From: Chloroflexaceae bacterium
GTDB lineage: Bacteria; Chloroflexota; Chloroflexia; Chloroflexales; Chloroflexaceae
Direction: 5' to 3'
Length of the DNA: 37,815 bases
Assembly: GCA_012034075.1 (NCBI GenBank)
Contig: JAAURD010000023.1
Span: 1-37,815, forward strand
Part shown: positions 24,099 to 32,177 of the stretch, one piece after another
Layout of the letters: each line of letters starts with the position of its first letter
Numbering within the stretch: the first letter of the stretch is position 1
Notes under the pieces: model-generated
The model's input: the letters and a program-made list of their open reading frames with translations, nothing else
What the model was told of the DNA's origin: nothing
The model's database searches: none
Position numbers and translations under genes: made by a program

Positions 24099-25032
24099 TG
24101 GTGTTTCCTTTCCAGAGATGGGTATGAATGCGTTCACTATACCGGATTGTATCATCTTCGAGCACCAGGAGACCGGCAAAAGCAGGATGCGCGTCGAGCC
24201 ATGCCAATCCAGCCCGGCTGCCTAGAATAAGGACCATTTTTGCCGCAACCTCCGCTGCGGTAGCGCTTGGACCGACCACCGTGGCGCTCAAGACATCCGT
24301 TTGCGCCGGTTGTGCGGTGCGCGGGTCAATGATGTGGTGCTGCCACTGCCCATTCCGCTGCCAGCGACGATAGTCACGTCCTGAAGAGGCGACTGCGCCG
24401 TGATCGAGGCAGAGGCAGCCCAGCAGCCTATCGGGATGGGCCGGGTCGGCAACCCCCACTGGCCAGGTTTGCCCGTGCAGTCGCGCCACCGGCAGCGCAA
24501 TATCGCCGCCAGCATCTACCAGCACTGGGCCATAACCCTGGAGACGACGGGCGGTCTGGTCAGCGGCCCAGCCCTTGGCAATCCCACCCAGATCAAGACG
24601 CAGGCCGGGTGGCAGCCAGACGGTCTGATCGACCGGATTGCAGCGAATGGCTCGCCACTGGTCTAGCGCTGGCGGCACCCGCTCGCCCGATTGGGAGCGC
24701 ATCTCCTGGCCCCAGGCATGGCCCTCCATCGAGTCTTGATAGCCCGCCACTTCTAACGCCGCAAGCAACGTCGGCTGCACCAGACCATCACTCCAGCGGG
24801 CAGCATCCAGGGCCACCTGCAAAACATCCCAGAGCACTGAGCTAACGCGTACCCCCGTACCGCTCTGCTGATTGAGCCGTGTGAGTTCACTATCGGAGCG
24901 AAATCGGCTCAATATCTGCTCCCACTGGGCAAACCAGTGCGGCACCGCAGCAAGCACCGCGGTTGCTGCGGTTGTCGTCTCGAGGGCGACCATCATCTCG
25001 CTGCCCATGGCCCGAAAGGTCTGACGTTGCAT
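24085..25032 (-). CDS. apbE: ApbE-type FAD:protein FMN transferase
   Basis: A 315-residue protein of the ApbE family, which attaches FMN through phosphoester bonds to Thr/Ser of target flavoproteins. Visible marks: MGSEMMVALE at the N-terminus, ILSRFRSDSELTRLN, LRLDLGGIAKGWAADQTARRL (FAD pocket), VLVDAGGDIAL, and HHIIDPRTAQPAQTDVLSATVVGPSATAAEVAAK. The usual TADALAT magnesium segment appears here as the TAAEVAAK variant. No signal peptide or lipobox is seen, so it may act in the cytoplasm. It lies 9 bases after the small anchored protein gene. No FMN-bind domain with the usual S/T-G-A-T acceptor motif was noticed in the window. Confidence 0.92.
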   Translation of the reverse strand: MQRQTFRAMGSEMMVALETTTAATAVLAAVPHWFAQWEQILSRFRSDSELTRLNQQSGTGVRVSSVLWDVLQVALDAARWSDGLVQPTLLAALEVAGYQDSMEGHAWGQEMRSQSGERVPPALDQWRAIRCNPVDQTVWLPPGLRLDLGGIAKGWAADQTARRLQGYGPVLVDAGGDIALPVARLHGQTWPVGVADPAHPDRLLGCLCLDHGAVASSGRDYRRWQRNGQWQHHIIDPRTAQPAQTDVLSATVVGPSATAAEVAAKMVLILGSRAGLAWLDAHPAFAGLLVLEDDTIRYSERIHTHLWKGNTSATA

Positions 25033-25041
25033 ACGTCCCCC

Positions 25042-25326
25042 TCAGCGTGATGAACGTGTCACTGTGATCGGTGCCGGTGGCTCTGCGACTGCCACATCCT
25101 GTGGGGTTGCCCAGGATACGTCCGACTCCGACACATATCGGAGTGTCTGATCCGATACAACGACCGGCTGGCGCGTTGCGGTATCAGCTTGCTGCGCCTG
25201 TTGTTCGCCAGCAAAGCCAGCCCAGCCAGCCAGGGTTGCGGCAAGTGCTGCCGCGGTCAGCAATAGCTTGAGATCGATATTGCTGCGTTTGGCCGGTGTG
25301 TTGCGTGATACGGTTGGTTTTGTCAT
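25042..25326 (-). CDS. Small membrane-anchored protein of unknown function
   Basis: A 94-residue protein with a basic N-terminus (1-18), one hydrophobic helix (about 19-42, LKLLLTAAALAATLAGWAGF) and a Gln/Ala/Thr- and Pro-rich outer part. No domain is recognised. It overlaps the PepSY gene by 4 bases (ATGA) and is followed by apbE after 9 bases, so it belongs to the same operon. It might be an adaptor for the haem protein or the flavin transfer step, but nothing in the sequence demonstrates this. Confidence 0.75.
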   Translation of the reverse strand: MTKPTVSRNTPAKRSNIDLKLLLTAAALAATLAGWAGFAGEQQAQQADTATRQPVVVSDQTLRYVSESDVSWATPQDVAVAEPPAPITVTRSSR

Positions 25327-26015
25327 CGTTCATGCTCTCTTTCATTGTCATGGTCTTCGTCATGGTCTTCATACTCATCGTCATGTCGCTCATATTCCTC
25401 GGGCTCGGTATCTTCTCGCAGCCGGCTGCTCTGGAGCTCAGCATAGAGGACTTCCCCGCTGACTGCATCAATATAGACCTCGCTGCCATCTGTAAACTCA
25501 ACGGCATAGGCCAGCGTGCCATGTTCCTGCTCAAGTTCGGCCTCTTTCACGGTGCCGCCACCAGCGTAGGTACGTGCTTTTTCAATTGCCTGCGCCTGGC
25601 TGATCTGCTGGCCGCTGGTGGGTGTCGCCGCTGATGAGTTGCTTTGATTCTCCAGGATTGCACCGGCCTGGGCATGGACATAGACCATACCTTGATCGAG
25701 GTTGACTTCATAGGCGACAGTGCCAGCAAAATTGACCAGTTCCGGGTCCTGCATCAGGCGGCTACCGACTGCTGCATCAAGTGCAATCAGCGCCGCCCGT
25801 TCAGCCGAAATGGTTGCCTCAACCTCACCGGGGGTGAGCGTGGGCGTGTCATTTGCCGGCGTTTCGCTGGTCGCCGAACCGGATGCGGCTGGCGTCGTTG
25901 GCTGGTTGGTTGGCGCGGTGTTTGAAGACATCAGGCTGGTCGTCACTCCACCGATCAGTACCAGCAGAAAGACCGTGATCAACACGCTCAATATCAGCGT
26001 GGCATGTTGTTTCAT
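25323..26015 (-). CDS. PepSY-domain exported/anchored protein with His/Asp/Glu-rich tail
   Basis: A 230-residue protein with an N-terminal membrane helix (about 7-27) and a Thr/Pro/Ser-rich spacer. Two PepSY-like modules follow: about 62-120 (AALIALDAAVGSRL, then VAYEVNLDQGMVYVHAQAGAIL) and about 138-193 (SQAQAIEKARTYAGGG, then LAYAVEFTDGSEVYIDAVSGEVLY). The last 35 residues are an unusually charged tail of E, D, H and R (EYERHDDEYEDHDEDHDNE), a likely metal-binding stretch. PepSY modules inhibit peptidases or accompany redox/metal membrane proteins. AAAGGAGAAC precedes the ATG. It is first in the four-gene operon ending with the ferric-reductase-like protein. Confidence 0.82.
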   Translation of the reverse strand: MKQHATLILSVLITVFLLVLIGGVTTSLMSSNTAPTNQPTTPAASGSATSETPANDTPTLTPGEVEATISAERAALIALDAAVGSRLMQDPELVNFAGTVAYEVNLDQGMVYVHAQAGAILENQSNSSAATPTSGQQISQAQAIEKARTYAGGGTVKEAELEQEHGTLAYAVEFTDGSEVYIDAVSGEVLYAELQSSRLREDTEPEEYERHDDEYEDHDEDHDNEREHER

Positions 26016-26587
26016 TGTGTGTTCTCCTTTACGTGCAAAAGACGCTCTGTTTTGTTCTTCATTCCTTTTTGCGAATGCATGTTGAGTATGCCAGAAGATT
26101 CCTGGATTTTGCTTAAAAACAGCTCATTGTTTTGCGGATAATGTGTCCGCACAGGCTCTGAGCAGGAGTTCTCCCGTTTAACATCATCACAAAGCCCTGC
26201 CAGGATAGTACCATCAGTGTGTTTAGATTTGATTGCGAGCGTCTGTGTCTCCCAGCGTAGTCCGATACGATGCAAGGTGCATTTTAAACAGCAGCGCAAT
26301 GTGTGTGGAGTATGGCCGGAATCGCTGGATCGAACATCGATCGCTGGATTGATGTTGTGGGTCTATTCGTCTGAAACAACCATTATGTACCCTCTGAAGA
26401 GGTAATTTTTTCGTATTTATTCCTTTTTCGCGGTCAATACCTTGACAAAATCGCCATGATCATATACTGTTTATGGTGTGAGCATACGACGTGGTATCCC
26501 CAAAAAAACAAGGACATGCTTCACAGCAGAAGCAAACCATCGCTTTCTTGTCGTCCATATGTTTGTACCACTAGAGAGGAACACATC
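26016..26587. other. Noncoding region between divergent operons
   Basis: A 572-base region. ATCGCTGGAT occurs twice (26321-26330 and 26340-26349). CCTCTGAAGAGG (26391-26402) followed by six T (26406-26411) is a small terminator-like hairpin reading rightward. TTGACA at 26442-26447 starts the likely promoter of the next gene. Short open frames here show no protein character. Confidence 0.45.
26442..26468 (+). promoter_or_regulatory. Candidate promoter of the DUF4914-like gene
   Basis: TTGACA (26442-26447) and TATACT (26463-26468) are 15 bases apart, shorter than the ideal 17. The leader to the ATG at 26588 is about 110 bases, with GAGAGGAAC as ribosome site. Confidence 0.45.
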
Positions 26588-28544
26588 ATGAGTCTTTACA
26601 GTCCATTTGTAACAGAGGCTTCTGAGGCATCGAGTGTCCTGGCCGAGTATTCAGGTATCAGGATTGAAGCAGAACAGCGAGATTGGAGCAGATATAATCC
26701 CCCGGCAGAAATCGCCGAGGTGTTACGTGCCGCCTTCAGTGTCACGGTTGCAAGCTCAGTAGATGAGTTGGTTGAATTAGCCTGCGGCCTCAATCGGCAC
26801 CAGCTGTATGAAGTTGCCTTTGATACACCGAACAAAGGGCGCGTGCTTGAAGCGGTTGTGTGTCGTGTTCGGAATGGTGTAGCTGCCAACTATCCTGACC
26901 CCTACATGCGCCGACGTGATCCCGATTGTATGGTGATCTCGGATAATCGACCGACCAATAAACCGCGTTTTATCGACCGTTTTGGGCATGATTTTGATCA
27001 ACTCCGCGCCGAAACATTTGAGTGGTTGAAAACCCAGCCACTGGCGATCTTTGGCTTTATTGCTGGTCAGCAGGGAATGGGCGAAGATGCCCTGGTGATA
27101 GCGCCGGCCAACTGTGGTTTTTTTGCGCTCGGGTTGGCATTACTCCAAGGTATTATGAGTTATGACGAAATCCCCGACAACTTCCATCCGGAAGCAATCA
27201 TCTATGTCGCGCCACCCTTTCGCCATACCCACTTTGATGGAAAGCAGGTGGTAGTCCATCATCGCAGCGCAGAGTTGCATGAAATCTTCTCTTACAACCT
27301 CTATCCTGGTCCCAGCGCCAAAAAGGGCATCTACGGTGTCCTGATTGGCCAGGGCGAACGTGAAGGCTGGGTGACCGCCCACTGCTCGACGGTGCAAGTG
27401 GTCACACCCTACGATAATATCGTGACCATTATGCACGAGGCGCCAGCGGCGGTGGCAAAAGCGAAATGCTTGAACTGCCTCACCGTGATATTGATGGTCG
27501 TTTGGTGCTGGGTGAGAACCTGATCACTGGTGAGCGCCGCCACGTTGAAATCCCGCGTCTGTGCCGCTTGTTGCCCGTAACCGATGATATGGCACTGTGC
27601 CATCCTTCGCTTCAAGATCACGAGCGCAAAATGCGTGTGACGGATGCCGAGGATGCCTGGTTTTTACGCGTCAATCATATTAACAACTATGGCATCGATG
27701 TGCCACTCGAACGCCTGACGGCTCAGCCAGAGTTGCCACTGCTCTTTTTGAACATTGACGCAGCGCCGAATAGCCGTGCTCTTATCTGGGAACATATTCA
27801 GGATGCACCGGGCGTTCCCTGTCCCAATCCACGCGTTATCGTGCCTCGTTCTATCGTTCCCGATATTGTCAATGAAGCGGTCACTGTCGATATTCGCAGC
27901 TTTGGGGTACGCACGCCACCATGTACCAGCGAGCACCCAAGCTATGGCATTATTGGCCTGTTCCACGTATTACCATCGGCGATTGCCTGGCTCTGGCGCC
28001 TGGTTGCGCCACGTGGACACGCGAACCCCAGCATTGTGGATACTGCTGGTATGACGAGTGAGGGTGTTGGCTCGTACTGGCCGTTTGCCACAGGCCGCCG
28101 TGTTGACCAGGCGAACCTGTTGTTGCGCCAGTTTCAGGAGCATACGCGCACGAGCTACATTCTCTGTCCCAACCAACATATCGGCGCATGGAAGGTGGGC
28201 TTTATGCCGCAGTGGATTACCCGTGAGTATCTATCCCGCCGCGGCAATGCGCAGTTTAAAGCCAACCAGGTACAGCCCGCTCGCTGTCCATTGCTGGGCT
28301 ACGCGCTCTACCAACTGGCAGTGGAAGGCCAGCCGATTGCCCGCTGGTTTTGCAGGTGGATACCCAGCCAGAAGTGGGCGAGGAGGCGTATGATCAAGGA
28401 GCACAGATCTTGTATGACTTCTTCCGCACCTGTCTGGCCGATTTCGACGACCCCGACCTGGACCCGTTAGGTCGGCGCATTATTGAGTGCTGCCTGGATG
28501 GCGGCCAGGTGGAAGATTATGAGAAGTTGATACCGAGCCAGTAG
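26588..28544 (+). pseudogene. DUF4914-like protein, broken by two single-base frameshifts
   Basis: Three successive frames join into one protein of about 652 residues starting MSLYSPFVTEASEASSVL. The first break is at GAGG, 27437-27440: with one extra G the sequence reads EGASGGGKSEMLELPHRDIDG, restoring a P-loop-like nucleotide-binding motif. The second is at TTTT, about 28336-28341: with one extra T it continues LQVDTQPEVGEEAYDQGAQI to the stop at 28544. I recall this as the DUF4914 family, whose GGGKSE motif recalls ATP-dependent phosphoenolpyruvate carboxykinases; that link is tentative. Conservation in all three parts suggests a functional gene with sequencing indels or a very recent pseudogene. 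It is convergent with the Cmr operon. Confidence 0.75.
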
Positions 28545-28573
28545 AGCGGCGCGGTTGGTGGCTGTGATGCGGT

Positions 28574-28597
28574 TCACCCGGCTGGTTGGCCGGGTGA
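28574..28597. terminator. Bidirectional terminator hairpin
   Basis: TCACCCGGC (28574-28582) and GCCGGGTGA (28589-28597) form a perfect 9-base stem with a 6-base loop. It lies between the convergent DUF4914-like gene and the end of the Cmr operon; GCTGTTGTTG follows on the plus strand. Confidence 0.65.
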
Positions 28598-28636
28598 GCT
28601 GTTGTTGTAACGTTCGATTATTGCTGGATCATATGA

Positions 28637-29887
28637 TCAAGCCGGCATTAACTGTTGCAGGTCCTTACAAATACCTCGCACAGCACTGGCAATCTCATCA
28701 GGTGAACGTGGGTTGCTGCGCATGCCACAGTGTGCCAAATCGTTACGAATATCACCTACATCTTTGCGTGATTCTGATTGCTCCTGGTTTATGTCACTGA
28801 TTTGTTGCCAGAAGTCTCTGATCTTTGGTAAGGCTGTTCGGAGTTCATTGCTTGGTTGTATATCTTTCTGATGGCCAGTAATAAAAGCCTCGGCTTGCTG
28901 GCGATCTCCAGCTGGAACTCCTCTTTTGGCATTACCTCGTTGATCATCAAAGATATCTCCCCCTTGATAATAAACGACCAGAGAGACCAGCCATTCACGG
29001 GCCAGCGTCATTGCCTGAATCAGCAGGTCTTTTTCAACATACCAATCGATCATCTTGAGCAGTCGTTTCAGCAGTTCTTTTTTATCGTGCAGATTTTCCA
29101 GTCCAAACTGGCTGTATTCTGTACGGATATTCTCAAGTAAGAGGCGAAATGGTTGCGTCTGGTCTTGTGTATCACTTGAGAATTGATCGATTGCCTGCAC
29201 CAGTTGATGGGACTGTTCCATGACATGGGTTGGACGGGATGTATGGAGACCACGTGAAACAGTACTCATCAAATCGGCCAGTTTTGACAGATCAGTATCA
29301 TGCTGTTCATGCGGATTTTTGAGCAAACTCCCAACGTCAGTAAAACGACCCGTCTTCAGAAAGGTATTGGTGGCTGTGGTCCATTCCAGAAGACGGACAA
29401 ACGGGGTCAGATCAAACACTGGTGTAAGACCCTTACCCTTATCTTGCGCATCAAATGCCCCATAGACCATACGCTCTACTTGAGCCTGACGTACAATTTG
29501 CACAAAGGAAGCAGCCAGAAACGCAAGCACTGGTAAGGAACGAAACCCATTGGTAATATCAAAAATAATGCGATCACCGGGCTGAATACGCTCACTCATG
29601 GCCGCAAAGATCTGCCAGAGTTCGTGCTCATGTTTCCCAGAAGGAATATCAACCGGGGTAGGGGTTATAACACCTTCCAGATTCTTGACGAGATCACCAA
29701 AGTTTTGACCTTTGGCTTCGGCGGTTACCAGTATCAGCAACTCATCTGGCTTAAAAAAGTGGGCAGCGGCTTCGGACATAAATGGTGTAGGTGTAGGGTA
29801 TGGTTCGCCTTCAAAAACGTAGGTTGTACGTTGGTACCGTTTATCTGGTGGCGTGTATCCCAGGAACGATATAACTTTCGTGGTCAT
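28637..29887 (-). CDS. Csx1-like CARF-HEPN ribonuclease
   Basis: A 416-residue type III CRISPR ancillary effector. The N-terminal CARF domain begins KVISFLGYTPPDKRYQRTTYVF and carries FDITNGFRSLPVLAFLAA (109-126), the ligand-binding loop typical of the TM1812/Csx1-Csx2 group. After a long helical middle, the C-terminal HEPN domain holds the RX4H catalytic motif RNDLAH (Arg381 to His386). Such proteins bind cyclic oligoadenylate made by Cas10 and then cut RNA without sequence specificity. It is last in the Cmr operon, with AAGGAGG before the ATG. Ring size of the ligand cannot be told from sequence. Confidence 0.88.
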   Translation of the reverse strand: MTTKVISFLGYTPPDKRYQRTTYVFEGEPYPTPTPFMSEAAAHFFKPDELLILVTAEAKGQNFGDLVKNLEGVITPTPVDIPSGKHEHELWQIFAAMSERIQPGDRIIFDITNGFRSLPVLAFLAASFVQIVRQAQVERMVYGAFDAQDKGKGLTPVFDLTPFVRLLEWTTATNTFLKTGRFTDVGSLLKNPHEQHDTDLSKLADLMSTVSRGLHTSRPTHVMEQSHQLVQAIDQFSSDTQDQTQPFRLLLENIRTEYSQFGLENLHDKKELLKRLLKMIDWYVEKDLLIQAMTLAREWLVSLVVYYQGGDIFDDQRGNAKRGVPAGDRQQAEAFITGHQKDIQPSNELRTALPKIRDFWQQISDINQEQSESRKDVGDIRNDLAHCGMRSNPRSPDEIASAVRGICKDLQQLMPA

Positions 29888-29907
29888 TTTTTGAGCCTCC
29901 TTGTGAT

Positions 29908-30677
29908 CTATGGATTATGAGAAGATTTACTCACCGGCTTACGACCAAAACTGATCTGAATCGGCTTCGCGCTCTCCTTGCGCGGGCACCGGTGGATGAT
30001 GGGTGCGTGGCAGTATACTCGATGGGGACGTCGGCTTCGAGACAGGCCAGCACAGCGCCGACGCTCATCACCTTGGTACCACCGGTAATATCGACAATCA
30101 GTGTCTTGGAGGGTTTCAGATTGTGCCGCGACGCTTGTATGGCCTCAGTGACTGTATCAAACGCAGCATCGATGCTCCAGACATCGGCAATGGTCAGTGT
30201 ATGCGCATCAATACCTTGCCCCTGAAGATGAACCGACAGTTCGATACCGCGTTTCTCTGACTCTTGCGAAACAATCAGCCAGCAATGGCGCAGGGCCTGA
30301 CGATGGTGCTCAATAATCGTCATATCGGCGGCCTTGGGGTTGGCGCTCACAAACAGAATAAGCCCCTCACACGGTTTGGCAGCAGACTCTTCGTGCTTGA
30401 CAGGCTTTTCGGTAAAGCGTTGGATGACATGCATGCGAAACTGAAACATCAGAAGCACCCCCCAGAGGATACCAGCACTGAGTAGCATCGCCATGATCTG
30501 GACAAAGCCAGACCGACTGCTGAAATAGGCAACACCAGAGGAGAGAACACCTTCGAGCACGCCATAAAACCCTTCGCCGAAGACAGTGAGACAGATCGAG
30601 CCGATAAGAAACAGCCCGATATGAGCGGGGTCGAAGAGCTGCTTCCAGATATCGAGCGTGGTGGGTGGCCGGTTCAT
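29908..30677 (-). other. TM-CARF module, possibly a separate gene (Cam1-like membrane effector)
   Basis: This is the distal part of the 29931-31796 frame, considered as its own gene from ATG 30677 with a weak AAAGGC site. Two hydrophobic helices precede the CARF domain, whose DITGGTKVM loop matches CARF ligand sites. Membrane CARF effectors such as Cam1 respond to cyclic tetra-adenylate by disturbing the membrane. The end is also doubtful: the given frame finishes in an Arg-rich tail, while one added G near 29980 yields GKESAKPIQISFGRKPVSK and a stop at 29908, 20 bases before the Csx1-like start. Domain assignment is good; boundaries are uncertain. Confidence 0.65.
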
Positions 30678-31796
30678 GGAATTTGCCTTTGTATTCCTGT
30701 CAGTTTTTCTTTTTCTTTGCGTCTTTGGCGGACATTCCATCTTGGCATACCATATGCCGTCGATTTCGATCACCCCCTGTACAACACAATTCATATCATT
30801 ACTTTGCTGTGGAGTACGACCATGTAAGAGATCAGTGGGTACAAACCCCTGAAGAGCCAGACTTTTTGGTTCTTTTGGGACGACAATCCATCCTTTTCCC
30901 TCGACAGGCTGCTTAGGCCGTACCATGATGCTCTTTCCAAGCAAGGATTCTACTGCCTTGGCAGCCTGCTCATGTGGGTCCTGGGGAAGAGGTTCTTTTG
31001 GAGTTATTTCAGGAGGATCTGTCATCGTAGTATCTTCGCTATGTTCCAACACCATTCGCCCATAACCGCTTGAGGTTTTAGCTCCCACGCCTATTTCCCA
31101 CAGAGCAAGTTTGAGTATTTTGAACGTGGCTGTAATCCATGTAGCAGGACCAGCAAGTGCTATGAGGTAACGCCCTGTTGCACTGAGAAATGGTACCGGG
31201 TTGGGGCTATCCCAGTCAGCAGGAGGGGTATTAGTATTTTGATAATACTTTTCATGATGGACAGTGATGATATCCGGCCAGAGTGCTTTGCCATCGTGAC
31301 CCGAACCAGGCTCATACAATGCATCAAAAAAGGTGATATAGCCAGCATGATCTGTATCTCCAAAGAGTATCTGGTAAGCCGCACTCTGTTGTCCCCATTT
31401 ATCGTTAAGATGTTGTCGAGTATAACTGGCAGCTAAACCCTTTAACGCACTCCCTGGAATAAAGGGGGTACCATATGTACGATTCAGGGTAACCGCTGTT
31501 TCGAGGACACTCTCATCACCTAAACCAACAATCATACGTCCCTGTACTTGAGCCATACGGCAATTGGCACCATAGGAAGCAAGCGCCTGTTGCCAACGTT
31601 GGTAACAGTGTTGGTATGTCGGTGGTTCAGCAATATTGGCAGCATGGCACAAGTGTTGAGCCTGTGGTGTACCTGCTGCATCGGTAATGGCCACATTCCG
31701 TTGTGGTTGCTTTGGGAGATATTTATCCAACCACAGCCCCACATGCTGAACCGCATCTCCATGAACACTGCTCAGGGCATTGCGACGACTATCCAT
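29931..31796 (-). CDS. cmr6: Cmr6 RAMP subunit, in frame with a transmembrane CARF module
   Basis: One open frame of 621 residues. Residues 1-250 are Cmr6, with TPFIPGSALKGLAASYTRQHL and the closing glycine loop GVGAKTSSGYGRM. Residues 280-355 are an OB-like extra domain. From Met374 come two membrane helices (about 391-412 and 432-457) and a CARF-like domain (about 477-595, LILFVSANPKAADM and VDITGGTKVMSVGAVLACLE). A fused Cmr6-TM-CARF protein would tether the Cmr complex to the membrane. But adding one G near 30737 makes Cmr6 end KMGMSAKDAKKKKN-stop at 30700, 22 bases before the Met374 ATG (30677). The fusion may be an indel artefact. Start overlaps the cmr5 stop (TAATG). Confidence 0.8.
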   Translation of the reverse strand: MDSRRNALSSVHGDAVQHVGLWLDKYLPKQPQRNVAITDAAGTPQAQHLCHAANIAEPPTYQHCYQRWQQALASYGANCRMAQVQGRMIVGLGDESVLETAVTLNRTYGTPFIPGSALKGLAASYTRQHLNDKWGQQSAAYQILFGDTDHAGYITFFDALYEPGSGHDGKALWPDIITVHHEKYYQNTNTPPADWDSPNPVPFLSATGRYLIALAGPATWITATFKILKLALWEIGVGAKTSSGYGRMVLEHSEDTTMTDPPEITPKEPLPQDPHEQAAKAVESLLGKSIMVRPKQPVEGKGWIVVPKEPKSLALQGFVPTDLLHGRTPQQSNDMNCVVQGVIEIDGIWYAKMECPPKTQRKRKTDRNTKANSMNRPPTTLDIWKQLFDPAHIGLFLIGSICLTVFGEGFYGVLEGVLSSGVAYFSSRSGFVQIMAMLLSAGILWGVLLMFQFRMHVIQRFTEKPVKHEESAAKPCEGLILFVSANPKAADMTIIEHHRQALRHCWLIVSQESEKRGIELSVHLQGQGIDAHTLTIADVWSIDAAFDTVTEAIQASRHNLKPSKTLIVDITGGTKVMSVGAVLACLEADVPIEYTATHPSSTGARARRARSRFRSVLVVSR

Positions 31797-32167
31797 TAGT
31801 TGTCTCCTTCTGAGTTCTCTTCACCAGCCTCTACCCCTAACACCGATTGGGCGAAGCGTTTATACCAGAGCAATGCATCCAGAGCTTGCTGGGTTAAGCG
31901 CATATACTCATTCAACTCGACAGTTCGGCTTTGTTCAACCAGATTTTGGCAGTTGATAGTTGTGGCAAGATGGTTCAGCAATAACTGATGCGGGGGTTTG
32001 CCGCGTGCTTCAACAAAAGCAAGTGCCTGGGCTAATCCAGCGGTACGGATAAGCACCGGGAGTTTATGTGCGATGGAACCATACTCTTGCTTCTGTTCTG
32101 GATTAGTAGCAATTGACTGTACCTGTTCAAAAATCGTTGCAGCATATTGTTGATCACGGGTGTGCAT
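31796..32167 (-). CDS. cmr5: Cmr5 small subunit of the type III-B complex
   Basis: A 123-residue, mostly alpha-helical protein starting MHTRDQQYAATIFEQV at ATG 32167, directly behind AGGAGGTAAC; a longer in-frame extension to 32227 would run into cmr4 and is unlikely. The opening TRDQQYAATIFEQV, the middle GSIAHKLPVLIRTAGLAQALAF and the closing EYMRLTQQALDALLWYKRFA fit the Cmr5 family, which stacks as the inner filament along the target RNA. Its stop codon overlaps the Cmr6 start (TAATG). Length matches known Cmr5 proteins (about 120-150). Confidence 0.9.
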   Translation of the reverse strand: MHTRDQQYAATIFEQVQSIATNPEQKQEYGSIAHKLPVLIRTAGLAQALAFVEARGKPPHQLLLNHLATTINCQNLVEQSRTVELNEYMRLTQQALDALLWYKRFAQSVLGVEAGEENSEGDN

Positions 32168-32177
32168 GTTACCTCCT

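Noticed and set aside
26012..26299. 95-codon minus-strand frame before the PepSY gene
   Set aside because: Cys/Lys-rich low-quality translation overlapping the PepSY leader; no ribosome site or domain.
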